Source: Sphingobacterium prati (GTDB taxonomy: Bacteria; Bacteroidota; Bacteroidia; Sphingobacteriales; Sphingobacteriaceae). Taken from it: a stretch of 64,000 nt of DNA. The position numbers and the translations under genes are program-made. Shown in pieces: positions 51,780 to 60,956 of the stretch. The stretch is from positions 131,144 through 195,143 of the forward strand of contig NZ_JABJWY010000039.1 of the NCBI RefSeq assembly GCF_013167215.1, written 5' to 3'. The notes beneath the pieces were generated by a model. That model searched no databases. It was given only the letters and a program-made list of their open reading frames with translations, and was not told the DNA's origin. Each line of letters starts with the position of its first letter. Position 1 is the stretch's first letter.

Positions 51780-53912
51780 CTACGACAATAACGTAAAATC
51801 TATCTGCCTTTTATCCAGATCCACTTTTTTTACGCGGATTTGAACCTCATCACCCAGCTGGAATTTCTTTTTCTTCCGCTGGCCAATAATCGCATAGTTC
51901 TTCTCGTCTAGTACATAGAAATCATCCGTGATATCACGTAAGCGTACCATACCCTCACACTTGTTCTCCTGAATCTCCACATACATACCCCATTCGGTCA
52001 CACCCGATACAATACCGGTATATTCTGTGCCAATCTGATCTTGCAGGTATTCAGCCTGTTTGTATTTGATGGATGCGCGTTCCGCTTCAGCTGCCTTTTT
52101 CTCCATTTGTGAAGAGTGCTCCGACATTTTCTCGTAGTGCTCGGCATTGACCTTTGTACCACCATCCAAGTAGAATTGCAGAAGACGGTGTACCATCACA
52201 TCCGGATATCGACGGATAGGGGAGGTGAAATGGGTATAATAATCAAATGCCAATCCATAATGGCTGGTTTTCTTCGTCGTATAGATTGCCTTGGCCATTG
52301 AACGTACCGCCAGGGAGGTTAGCATATTCTGTTCTTTGCTGCCTTCGATCTTGGTCATGATAGCATTGAGGGACTTCGCTGTTTCCTTGTCTGTTTTAAT
52401 GGTCAACTTGTGACCAAAACGTGCTGCAAATTGCGAAAATGTAGTCAACGTCTCCGGGTTCGGAACATCGTGGTAACGGTATACAAATGTTAATTTGTTT
52501 TTACCTCGGCCTTGCTTACCGATATACTCAGCCACTTTACGGTTGGCCAACAACATAAAATCTTCGATCAACTTGTGGGCATCTTTACGTACTTTGGTAT
52601 ATACGCCTGTAGGTTTGCCATTCTCATCCAAGGTGAATTTAACCTCCTCACTTTCAAAAGCAATTGCACCATTCTTAAACTTACGTTCACGAAGGATATA
52701 TGCCAGTTCATTCAATTTTAATAGCTCATGGCTGAAATCACCAGATTTCGTTTCGATGACTTCCTGTGCTTCCTCATAGCTAAACCGCCTGTCCGAGTGG
52801 ATAATTGTACGGCCAAACCATTGATCGTGTATATTGGCTTTTTCATCCAGTTCGAATACTGCCGAAAAACAAAGTTTGTCTTCATGTGGGCGTAATGAAC
52901 AGACGCCATTGGACAGGCGCTCCGGAAGCATCGGAATAACACGGTCAACCAAGTAGACCGATGTCGCACGGTTAAACGCTTCTTTATCCAACTCGGTATC
53001 CGGAATCACAAAATGCGATACGTCGGCAATATGCACACCGATCTCATAATTGCCATTCTCCAGCTTTTGGAAAGATATAGCATCGTCAAAGTCTTTGGCA
53101 TCTGCAGGGTCAATCGTAAATGTCGTAACACCTCTGAAATCACGTCTTTTGGCAATCTCTTCCTTGCTGATTTTCTCTGTGATCTTATTAGCTTCTTCTT
53201 CTACCTTCTTCGGGAATTCTAATGGGAAACCAAAGTCTGCCAGGATCGCATTCATCTCGGTGTTGTTTTCTCCTTTTACCCCAAGGACATGCTTGACTGT
53301 ACCTACGGGGTTTTTACTACCACTTGGCCAGTCAATGATCGAAACCACGACTTTCTCCTTGTCCTTGGCACCATTCAGGTTATCCAACGGGATAAAGATA
53401 TCATGGAGCATCTTGCGATCATCGGCGATAAAAAAAGCGAAATTATTTGAGATGCTGATCGTTCCGGTAAAGTCGGTTTTGGCCCGTTGTAAGATTTCGA
53501 CAACTTCTCCTTCTTTTTTGCGACCACCTTTTCGTTTCTCAAACGTATGGACTTTGACAATATCACCATGCAGGGCCTGTCTTAATTTACGGGGTGCAAT
53601 ATAGATATCGTTCTCAAGCTCATCGTCTGGGATGATATAGGCGGAACCGTCAGCTGTCATATCCACTTTTCCGGTCACATATACTTTAAGCTGCTTTAGA
53701 TTGAATTTTCCACGCTCAACCTCGACAAATAGTCCGCTCCGGACATTGTCCTGCAAAATATCGGCAATAGCCACTTTGGAATCGTTGTCCGTGAGGTTCA
53801 GTTTGGAAGAAACTTGCTTATAATTAAGCGGTTTGTTCTCTGATTTTTCGAAAATATCGGTAATCAGCTGCGTTAATACTTCTTTATAGGGATTTTCTTT
53901 TCTTGTCTTCAT
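51780..53912 (-). CDS. rnr: Ribonuclease R (RNase II/VacB family)
   Basis: This 710-residue 3'-5' exoribonuclease has an N-terminal winged helix region (about 1-70), OB/cold-shock domains (about 75-230), and the RNB catalytic domain beginning TIDPADAKDFDDAIS (about 267-280, acidic metal ligands intact). The RNB part also has HIADVSHFV, RAT.VYLVDRVIPMLPERLSNG and HYGLAFDYYTHFTSPIRRYPD. A C-terminal S1 domain (about 630-710) ends QIDFTLLS. It degrades structured RNA. It is a single gene. Confidence 0.97.
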   Translation of the reverse strand: MKTRKENPYKEVLTQLITDIFEKSENKPLNYKQVSSKLNLTDNDSKVAIADILQDNVRSGLFVEVERGKFNLKQLKVYVTGKVDMTADGSAYIIPDDELENDIYIAPRKLRQALHGDIVKVHTFEKRKGGRKKEGEVVEILQRAKTDFTGTISISNNFAFFIADDRKMLHDIFIPLDNLNGAKDKEKVVVSIIDWPSGSKNPVGTVKHVLGVKGENNTEMNAILADFGFPLEFPKKVEEEANKITEKISKEEIAKRRDFRGVTTFTIDPADAKDFDDAISFQKLENGNYEIGVHIADVSHFVIPDTELDKEAFNRATSVYLVDRVIPMLPERLSNGVCSLRPHEDKLCFSAVFELDEKANIHDQWFGRTIIHSDRRFSYEEAQEVIETKSGDFSHELLKLNELAYILRERKFKNGAIAFESEEVKFTLDENGKPTGVYTKVRKDAHKLIEDFMLLANRKVAEYIGKQGRGKNKLTFVYRYHDVPNPETLTTFSQFAARFGHKLTIKTDKETAKSLNAIMTKIEGSKEQNMLTSLAVRSMAKAIYTTKKTSHYGLAFDYYTHFTSPIRRYPDVMVHRLLQFYLDGGTKVNAEHYEKMSEHSSQMEKKAAEAERASIKYKQAEYLQDQIGTEYTGIVSGVTEWGMYVEIQENKCEGMVRLRDITDDFYVLDEKNYAIIGQRKKKKFQLGDEVQIRVKKVDLDKRQIDFTLLS

Positions 53913-54204
53913 TCGTGTTATTTTTTACTCATTTTGGCCTCGTGAGATGATTTGTAAGACCCTTGGTTGCATGTATATGATGACTGAATGGGCACAGACC
54001 TAATTTTTACAAGGTCATGATGTCGTCGTTAAGTACAATAAACCAATTATATACTCAATCATTGTGCCGTATGACTGTAGTTGATACAAGGTACAAAAAA
54101 AACAGCATTCAACTGTACAATAGCTGAGCTAATCGGTGCAAAATCCGATTTCCAAACTATAGACAGATCAGGGGAGAAATTGTTTTGAAACAGTATGGTA
54201 TGAT

Positions 54205-54633
54205 TTATTTTTTACAATGATTACATACGCCGAGTGCGTTTACAGCAATCGCTTCCAGGCTAAACCCAATGGGGATATTTACTTTTGGTAATGTGATTTC
54301 ATCCAGGCAATAAACCGAGTTGCATATCCGGCAGATAAAATGGACATGCTGGTCATGGTGGTCATGTTCGGAACAGTTGGTCGAGCACATGGCATAGGTT
54401 GCGGTTCCGTGTAGATCAAAGATCTTATGGATAATGCCTTTTTCCTCAAAACTGGCCAGTACGCGGTACAAGGTCACACGGTCGATATCCTTGCCCAATA
54501 ATTTCTCCAATTCAGGCTGGGAGATGGCCGAATCTTTTGTTGAAATAATTTCAAGTACCTTCAACCGGGGTTGGGTGACTTTTAAGCTATTCCGTTTCAG
54601 AATTTCTGGATATACGGTATTGGATTGTTCCAT
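54205..54633 (-). CDS. Fur-family metal-responsive repressor
   Basis: This 142-residue protein has an N-terminal winged helix (about 1-80: VTQPRLKVLEIISTKDSAISQPELEKLL, DRVTLYRVLASFEEKGIIHKI) and a His-rich hinge (H90, H92, H93, H96, H98). A structural zinc site is visible with C101-C104 (CRIC) and C137-C140 (CNHC). The lineage could be Zur, Fur or PerR; the short C-terminus and CNHCKK end do not decide it. It probably controls metal uptake genes elsewhere. Confidence 0.9.
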   Translation of the reverse strand: MEQSNTVYPEILKRNSLKVTQPRLKVLEIISTKDSAISQPELEKLLGKDIDRVTLYRVLASFEEKGIIHKIFDLHGTATYAMCSTNCSEHDHHDQHVHFICRICNSVYCLDEITLPKVNIPIGFSLEAIAVNALGVCNHCKK

Positions 54634-54663
54634 GGACTTCTTCGTTAAACCTTAGATCAACTA

Positions 54664-54671
54664 CAAAAATA
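54664..54671 (-). promoter_or_regulatory. -7 box of the Fur-family gene
   Basis: TATTTTTG on the minus strand matches TAnnTTTG exactly, about 31-38 bp before the start codon at 54633. No clear -33 TTG was located. Confidence 0.4.
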
Positions 54672-54690
54672 CGGAATTTATCCACATAAG

Positions 54691-54737
54691 AAAACCGATA
54701 AGGTTAAGATTATTGTCATCTTCTCCTTATCGGTTTA
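54691..54737 (-). terminator. Terminator after the transaldolase-family gene
   Basis: AAACCGATAAGG (54692-54703) pairs with CCTTATCGGTTT (54725-54736), and AAGAT with ATCTT in the inner part. On the minus strand it follows the stop at 54764 and ends in T-rich sequence. It overlaps the presumed promoter region of the Fur-family gene. Confidence 0.75.
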
Positions 54738-54763
54738 AAACCTATACCGAAATATAGTCTATT

Positions 54764-55423
54764 TTATTTACCTGCAGCTTTTGCGTGGTCAGCCAAGAAT
54801 GTAGCTAAACCGCTGTCTGTCAGTGGGTGTTTTAATAAAGATAAAATTGCCGATAATGGGCCTGTCATCACATCTGCTCCGATTTTAGCACAGCCTAAGA
54901 TGTGCGCGCTGTGGCGCACAGAAGCGGCCAAGATCTGTGTTGGATATTGGTAGTTATCATAGATCAGACGGATGTCTTCGATCAATGCCAATCCATCAGT
55001 TGAGATATCATCCAAACGGCCAATAAAAGGAGATACATAAGTAGCACCTGCTTTTGCCGCCAATAGCGCTTGACCAGCGGTGAATACCAATGTACAGTTT
55101 GTTTTAATCCCTTTTTTGCTGAAATATTTAATTGCTTTCACACCATCTTTGATCATAGGAACTTTGACCACGATCTTGCTGTCTAGAGCTGCCAATGCTT
55201 CTCCTTCTTTGATCATTTCTTCGTAAGTAGTCGAAATAACTTCAGCACTCACGTCGCCGTCAACAATAGCACAGATTGCTTTGTAGTGGTTGATTACGTT
55301 CTCATCACCGCTGATACCTTCTTTAGCCATTAAACTTGGATTGGTCGTTACACCATCTAATACGCCTAAGTCTTGGGCTTCCTTGATTTGCTCTAGGTTC
55401 GCTGTGTCAATAAAAAATTTCAT
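54764..55423 (-). CDS. Fructose-6-phosphate aldolase / small transaldolase
   Basis: This 219-residue protein is a small class transaldolase/FSA: MKFFIDTANLEQIKEA, VLDGVTTNPSLMAKEG, the Schiff-base Lys87 in KIVVKVPM, TLVFTAGQALLAAKAGATYVSPFIGRLDDI, and HPLTDSGLATFLADH at the end. The length fits FSA/TalC rather than the about 320-residue transaldolase B. True transaldolase and FSA activity differ by subtle residues and cannot be separated here; in genomes lacking a long form it usually serves the pentose phosphate pathway. Confidence 0.93.
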   Translation of the reverse strand: MKFFIDTANLEQIKEAQDLGVLDGVTTNPSLMAKEGISGDENVINHYKAICAIVDGDVSAEVISTTYEEMIKEGEALAALDSKIVVKVPMIKDGVKAIKYFSKKGIKTNCTLVFTAGQALLAAKAGATYVSPFIGRLDDISTDGLALIEDIRLIYDNYQYPTQILAASVRHSAHILGCAKIGADVMTGPLSAILSLLKHPLTDSGLATFLADHAKAAGK

Positions 55424-55490
55424 TGTATATGTTATTGAATGATAATTATTTGATTATTTTAACGTTCGAAATAATAGGTGCAAAGTTATT

Positions 55491-55522
55491 GATTATATTC
55501 CAGTATTACACATTGATTTCAA
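55491..55522 (-). promoter_or_regulatory. Promoter of the transaldolase-family gene
   Basis: On the minus strand TAACTTTG (55498-55491, exact TAnnTTTG) lies 21 bp downstream of TTG (55522-55520), a complete Bacteroidota promoter about 70 bp before the start. Confidence 0.6.
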
Positions 55523-55601
55523 TGAATTGCATCATTATTTTTGCAAATAACAATCTCTTCTCTTTCTTTTTTGTTATACTTTTATAGTATTATCTTTCAA
55601 T

Positions 55602-56822
55602 ATGCAGGTTTTTAGGTCTCTCCATTATAGAAACTTCCGTTTACATGTTATAGGACAAGCAATTTCCCTGATGGGAACTTGGATGCAGCGGATAGCGATC
55701 AGTTGGCTGGTGTATGAACTGACAGGTTCTGTGTTCTGGTTGGGTTTTGTTCAGTTTATTTCTTTATTGCCCTCGTTGGTATTGTCCCCTTTTATCGGAA
55801 GCTTCGTCGATAAGCACAAAAAATATAAATTGGTGTTATTGACGCAGATTGGTCTGATGATACAGGCCGGTATACTCACTTTGGTGGTTTACCTCAAGTG
55901 GGAGAGTGTCCTATGGCTCTCGGTCCTTGGTCTGATACAAGGGGTTATTAACTCCTTTGATGTGCTCGGCCGGCAGTCGTTGATGATGTATCTGGTTGGT
56001 GACCGTAAAGACTTGCCAAATGCCATTGCACTCAATTCCACCATCTTTAACGGTGCACGGATGTTGGGGCCTGCTATTGGTGGCATTCTACTCAGCACCT
56101 ATGGCGAACTGGTTTGTTTTGCTTTGAATTTTATCAGTTTTGTCCCGGTTATCATTACCTTGCTAATGATGCAGGTGGATGAAACTAAAGGGCAACTCAG
56201 TAAAGGGAGCAACTGGGAAGGCTTGGTTGAAGGTTTTCGCTACCTCAAGCGTTCGCCACATATCTCCTCCTTGATTATTATTATGACATTCTCAAGTCTG
56301 ATTGTTATCCCTTATACCTCGCTCTTACCGGCCATAGCAAAAGAAATGTTCCATGGGGATGAACGCACATTCTCCTGGTTTGAAAGTGCAGCTGGATTGG
56401 GAGCCATGATCGGTGCATTTAATATGGCGCGCTTGAAGTCAGGATCAAACCTGCGGTATCAGGTGATGGGGGCTGCTGCATTGATGGGATTGGCCTTGCT
56501 CTTCCTTGCTCATTCGAGCATGTTGCAGATGGCGCTCGTCTATGTAATGCTGGTTTCCTTTGCAATGATGATGCAGAACTCGAGTATTAACACTTATATT
56601 CAGACACATGCCATACCGATATACAGGGCCCGGGCGATTTCATATTATGTCATGGCCTTTCAGGGAATATTTCCGATAGGAACATTGATGATTGGATCGC
56701 TGGCCAGTTATTGTGGTCTAAGGACGACTTTATATGCCATGGGGGGATTGGGGATATTGATCGCTATCCTCTATTATACTTACCTTCGTCTGCATATTCA
56801 TAAAAGGCTTTTTAAATTCTAG
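55602..56822 (+). CDS. MFS transporter, EntS-like (MFS_3) family
   Basis: This 406-residue inner-membrane protein has about 12 helices. N-terminal LHYRNFRLHVIGQAISLMGTWMQRIAISWLVYELTGS, followed by SFVDKHKKYK and ARMLGPAIGGILLSTYG, is typical of the MFS_3/enterobactin exporter-like family. It probably exports a small molecule or drug; the substrate is unknown. Divergent from the transaldolase gene and convergent with the following protease-like gene, 5 bp away. Confidence 0.9.
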   Translation: MQVFRSLHYRNFRLHVIGQAISLMGTWMQRIAISWLVYELTGSVFWLGFVQFISLLPSLVLSPFIGSFVDKHKKYKLVLLTQIGLMIQAGILTLVVYLKWESVLWLSVLGLIQGVINSFDVLGRQSLMMYLVGDRKDLPNAIALNSTIFNGARMLGPAIGGILLSTYGELVCFALNFISFVPVIITLLMMQVDETKGQLSKGSNWEGLVEGFRYLKRSPHISSLIIIMTFSSLIVIPYTSLLPAIAKEMFHGDERTFSWFESAAGLGAMIGAFNMARLKSGSNLRYQVMGAAALMGLALLFLAHSSMLQMALVYVMLVSFAMMMQNSSINTYIQTHAIPIYRARAISYYVMAFQGIFPIGTLMIGSLASYCGLRTTLYAMGGLGILIAILYYTYLRLHIHKRLFKF

Positions 56823-56827
56823 TATTA

Positions 56828-57325
56828 TTAGTATTGAGATTTTGGTACAGCAAGCGGGCGGCTTACTTTACTCTTGATTTTTCGGTCGCGTAAGCGTAGT
56901 GTTTGCTTTGCGTAATCAATGACGGCGCCATAGTCGGCAAAAATATCACCCCCCAATACCCCAATGACGGGGTCAAGTTCCATTTGTCCATAAGCATAAT
57001 TGATGGAACTTAGGTCCAATACTGCGGTTTTTAATTTATTGATTTGCCAGGTGCCGATCGACAAACTGGGGATTTCCATGGTAAAACTCTCCATGGAATT
57101 GGTACCGAGACCAGTTGAAAGGGTTTCTGATGGCTCCAGCAGCAATTGATCTTCCAGGAGATGGGCCATTTGGGTTTTGTCAAATACAGTTTTGGATGCT
57201 CCCGTGTCGATCACCATTTTAAAATTGCGTTCGTATAACGTTACATCAACTAGAATATGCGTTCCTTGCCCCTGAAGATCCAAGATTTGAAATGGTACTT
57301 TCGTCATATTCCCAAACATAGCCAA
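56828..57325 (-). CDS. Retropepsin-like aspartic protease family protein
   Basis: This 165-residue protein has the aspartic protease motif VIDTGASKTVFD (D40) and a later hydrophobic GVLGGDIF segment resembling the psi-loop end. The single DTGAS and its length suit a retropepsin-like enzyme active as a dimer. No signal peptide is visible, so it is probably cytoplasmic; Met7 is another possible start. Targets unknown. It ends 5 bp from the convergent MFS gene, with no terminator in between. Confidence 0.85.
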   Translation of the reverse strand: MAMFGNMTKVPFQILDLQGQGTHILVDVTLYERNFKMVIDTGASKTVFDKTQMAHLLEDQLLLEPSETLSTGLGTNSMESFTMEIPSLSIGTWQINKLKTAVLDLSSINYAYGQMELDPVIGVLGGDIFADYGAVIDYAKQTLRLRDRKIKSKVSRPLAVPKSQY

Positions 57326-57527
57326 AAATTTAATTAAAAAAAATTTTGACGCTGGCTTATTATCTCACCTTGAAAGTAAATTTAGAGGTCTCATATATGA
57401 ATAGACGGTAACGGATAGATAATCTATTCCGTTAATGGCGAACTGTAAAGTGGATTGGTCTGGTCAGGATATTACAAAAAAAGCTGTCATTTGAAAGAAC
57501 AGCCTTTCTTTCATTTGCCTATACCAA

Positions 57528-58466
57528 TTATAATGCGTTTATTTCCTTCAATACATTATTCATTGCGCGTACCGCATCGGCACTCTTACTGAATTTTTCT
57601 TTATCCTCCTCGTCCAACTGCAATGGAATAATACGGTCCCATCCTTTTTTGTTAATGATAACCGGAACGCCTAGGTTAATATCTTCTTGTCCAAATTCAC
57701 CTTCGAGGTAAACGGAAGCAGTGAATAATTTACCTTGATCACGTACGATACTTTCCACAACGGCAGCGGTAGCAGCACCAGGGGCGTACCAAGCTGAAGT
57801 ACCGATCAGGCTCGTTAATGTGGCCCCACCGACCATCGTCTTATGGACGATCTCTGCCTGCTCTTCGGCCGTAAGGAAGTTGCTGACCGGAATGCTGTTC
57901 CACGTGGAGTGCTTGATCAGCGGAATCATGGTGGTATCTCCATGGCCACCTATGACAATGGCGTTGAGATCCGCTGCCGAAGCGTTTAATTTTTCACTCA
58001 ATTGATATTTGAAGCGTGCTGAATCCAATGTTCCTCCCATCCCGATAATCCTATTTTTAGGCAAGCCACTCGATTTGAGGGCAAGATAAGTCATCGTATC
58101 CATAGGGTTTGAAACAATGACAATAATGATATCGGGAGAGTGTTTTACTAAATTCTCTACCACTGATTTGACGATATTTGCATTTGTTCCGATCAATTCT
58201 TCACGGGTCATTCCCGGTTTACGGGGAATGCCGGAAGTAATGACAGCAACAGTGGAGCCCGCAGTCGACAGATAGTCATTGGTTACACCTTTGATTTTGG
58301 ATTCAAATCCCAATAAGGCAGCCGTTTGAGCCATATCCTGCGCTTTTCCTTCCGCAAATCCTTCCTTGATATCCAATAATATAATCTCCTCGGCGACATT
58401 TCGACGGATTAAATTGTCTGCTGTAGTTGCGCCTACAGCTCCAGCACCAACAATAGTTACTTTCAT
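57528..58466 (-). CDS. mdh: Malate dehydrogenase (LDH-like type)
   Basis: This 312-residue protein carries the NAD motif VGAGAVGA (6-13), D32 at the end of strand 2 for NAD selectivity, substrate Arg residues in IPRKPGMTREEL (R82, R88), D148 and catalytic H175 in GGHGDTTM. R82 near RKPGM favours malate/oxaloacetate over lactate. It works in the TCA cycle. It is a single gene; a weak hairpin (GGCTGT/ACAGC-type, about 57480-57508) lies behind it. Confidence 0.96.
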   Translation of the reverse strand: MKVTIVGAGAVGATTADNLIRRNVAEEIILLDIKEGFAEGKAQDMAQTAALLGFESKIKGVTNDYLSTAGSTVAVITSGIPRKPGMTREELIGTNANIVKSVVENLVKHSPDIIIVIVSNPMDTMTYLALKSSGLPKNRIIGMGGTLDSARFKYQLSEKLNASAADLNAIVIGGHGDTTMIPLIKHSTWNSIPVSNFLTAEEQAEIVHKTMVGGATLTSLIGTSAWYAPGAATAAVVESIVRDQGKLFTASVYLEGEFGQEDINLGVPVIINKKGWDRIIPLQLDEEDKEKFSKSADAVRAMNNVLKEINAL

Positions 58467-58649
58467 ATGTAAATTATTTGTTTATTATGGGCATATGGAA
58501 TATCCAGTCCATTTTCACGAATGAATGCTTTTACCGTTCTTTTGCATGGATATTTCATGAGCATTAATGTGAATTAGTAAATAATGCTTGAATTTAATGA
58601 ATTATTATCAGTAAATCAATCAATTTCACTGGAATAACTTGATTTTGCG

Positions 58650-60956
58650 CTAGAAGGGATATCCGATGGCCAAATTGAACATCAGGTTATCTTTTCGCCA
58701 CTTCGAACTGCCAAAATCGATATCTTTAAATACCCAACGTTCGCCTTTTGGTAAGTAAGGGATACGGAAGGGAATCGAAAAATCCGTCCGGACAATCAGG
58801 AAAGTAAAGTCAAAACGTAAACCGGCACCACCACCTACAGCAAGTTCATTTAAAAAGTTTTTGCTGAACTTTGCTCCGGGTTTGTTGACATCTTCACGTT
58901 GCAACCAGACGTTACCGGCATCAATAAATGCTGCCCAGTGTACAAAACCCGCTAGCTTAGCACGATATTCGGTATTCAATTCCAATTTGATATCACCGGT
59001 TTGATCAGCATAAAACAGGCCATTGCTCAGTTTTTCTGGAGCCAGAGTTCCCGGACCAATAGCGCGGGCACCGAAAGCACGGATACTGTTTGGACCGCCG
59101 ACATAATATTGTTTCAAATAGGGAAGGGAGCGCGAGTTTCCATAGGAATAACTCAAACCAAGGCTCACCCTTGAGGCGAGTTGTGAATTCTCCGATAACT
59201 TAAGGTAATGTCTTCCGTCACCGCTTATTTTGATATACTGAGAGAAGTATGCGTCGAATAATTTGAAGGTTTTACCTTTATTAAAATCCGCTCCTTTGAT
59301 CAGACCGAGGATATTTCCCGAGAGGTCTAGATTTCCTTTGAAATAGAATGTATTCTTCAAATGCTGCTTCATCGTATTTTGGAACGTGAAGTTGTAATTT
59401 GGTCCGATTGTAAATTGGGGATCGATCGCATGCCGTAAAGCAGGAATCGTATCCATTTGCTTTTGGTAATTTTCCGAAATGCCTTTCGGCTGTACATAGG
59501 TAATTTCCAGTAAAGCCAAATCATGCTGCTTTTCTTCCGATTCTTGCCAGATGTAACCATAATCCAATGCAATGGAATTGAGGGTATATGCCTTGCGGCG
59601 GTTCAAGAATTCGTACCGGCCTTTCACATAGGTTTTGGGAATAAAACGACGCGAGGGATTGATACGCCCGAAGGGAGAGAGTATCCTCGGAAAAGTTACT
59701 GTAGCTTCCATTCCGTAGCGGTAATAACTGGAATTTAGATCCGCATTTCCCCCAGTCTGGGTTTCATATCCGCCAAAGACGTTAAAGCTCAATTGCTCAG
59801 CGCCTTTAAATGCATTGCGCAATGTCCAGTTGACGTTAACCTCTGTACCGTTGTAGACTGATGCCATTTTTCCTAAAAGCTCTACCCGCAACGATTTTTT
59901 TGGCAACGGTGTCAGATAGTAGTAGACATCCAGTGCATTGGGGACTTCCTTGCTATCGACAAAATTGTTCTTCACAAATTTCCAGCTATTTAGATTGACC
60001 AAATGACTGATGGTCTGATTGTGTGCCGTACGGTTATAGACATCCCCCGGCTTAAAGAAAATATGGTTGGCAATGACAGGCTTGCGAAAGGTTCGCCTTC
60101 GATCAATAAAATAGTAACTGCTATCAAAGAGTTCGGCATTACGCGTTGACCGTTGGTAGCCCGAACTGGTCTCTGTGTAGTTGGGGAAAATATAGATCTT
60201 ATTGATTTTGGACGGGATCTTCGCTTGGGCAGGTGTTTCCTTTTTTACTGTCACATACATGTCTACCCGATTATTTCGATGTGAGCTATCGACTTCCACC
60301 AAAATATAATCCGGACTAAAATAGTAGTAGCCTTTGTTCTTAAGATCATTGTCAATACGGTCACGCTCATTCAGGATAATATCAAGACTGTAATTTTTCC
60401 CTATCTGAAGTAAGCTTTTGTCTGAAGATGAAAGGATATCCCGCCCCAATTGGCTTGTGCTATCAATGTCAAATTTGACCGATTGTATCCTATAGATCAG
60501 ATTCGGTTTGGCTGTATAATTGATAGTTGCCTTTTTCTCTTCAACCAGGGTGTCTGATCTAACCTCGGCATTGAAAAAGCCAATGTTCTCCATCCGGTTA
60601 CGTAGGAGATTCTCATTATATTCACGGTTGACGTCGCTCAACAGAACGGGTTCTTCTCCGATTTTCTTGAAGAATCTTTTGATCATGTTTTTATTAGCTG
60701 AATCACCGGCCATATTATTAAAATATAGCTTAAATGGGACACCCGCCAGGCGCTTATTGGGTTTGGGCATTAAGGAGGACTGGAGATAGGTCGAAAGTTT
60801 TTCCTTGTTCTCTTTTGAAATGGTGTCTGAATCTATAATGACATTGCCTTTGACATATAGGCTTTCCCCTTCTTTCAAATTCTTGGTAGAAGAGCAAGAT
60901 GCTATGACCGTCGTCAGTGTCAATATTCCGATAGCAAATTTCAGTTTAGCTCGCAT
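58650..60956 (-). CDS. TamL-like BamA-superfamily outer membrane lipoprotein
   Basis: From ATG 60956 (MRAKLKFAIG) the protein has 768 residues with lipobox IASC (Cys21); starting 8 codons earlier would place charged residues before the signal. POTRA-like domains span about 35-330 (INYTAKPNLIYRIQSVKFDI, IDNDLKNKGYYYFSPDYILVEVD). A 16-stranded Omp85/D15-type barrel follows with GGPNSIRAFGARAIGPG and a final IGYPF. In Bacteroidota, lipidated TamA homologues (TamL) pair with TamB for outer-membrane assembly. Its start overlaps the tamB end by 11 bp, supporting the pair. Confidence 0.88.
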   Translation of the reverse strand: MRAKLKFAIGILTLTTVIASCSSTKNLKEGESLYVKGNVIIDSDTISKENKEKLSTYLQSSLMPKPNKRLAGVPFKLYFNNMAGDSANKNMIKRFFKKIGEEPVLLSDVNREYNENLLRNRMENIGFFNAEVRSDTLVEEKKATINYTAKPNLIYRIQSVKFDIDSTSQLGRDILSSSDKSLLQIGKNYSLDIILNERDRIDNDLKNKGYYYFSPDYILVEVDSSHRNNRVDMYVTVKKETPAQAKIPSKINKIYIFPNYTETSSGYQRSTRNAELFDSSYYFIDRRRTFRKPVIANHIFFKPGDVYNRTAHNQTISHLVNLNSWKFVKNNFVDSKEVPNALDVYYYLTPLPKKSLRVELLGKMASVYNGTEVNVNWTLRNAFKGAEQLSFNVFGGYETQTGGNADLNSSYYRYGMEATVTFPRILSPFGRINPSRRFIPKTYVKGRYEFLNRRKAYTLNSIALDYGYIWQESEEKQHDLALLEITYVQPKGISENYQKQMDTIPALRHAIDPQFTIGPNYNFTFQNTMKQHLKNTFYFKGNLDLSGNILGLIKGADFNKGKTFKLFDAYFSQYIKISGDGRHYLKLSENSQLASRVSLGLSYSYGNSRSLPYLKQYYVGGPNSIRAFGARAIGPGTLAPEKLSNGLFYADQTGDIKLELNTEYRAKLAGFVHWAAFIDAGNVWLQREDVNKPGAKFSKNFLNELAVGGGAGLRFDFTFLIVRTDFSIPFRIPYLPKGERWVFKDIDFGSSKWRKDNLMFNLAIGYPF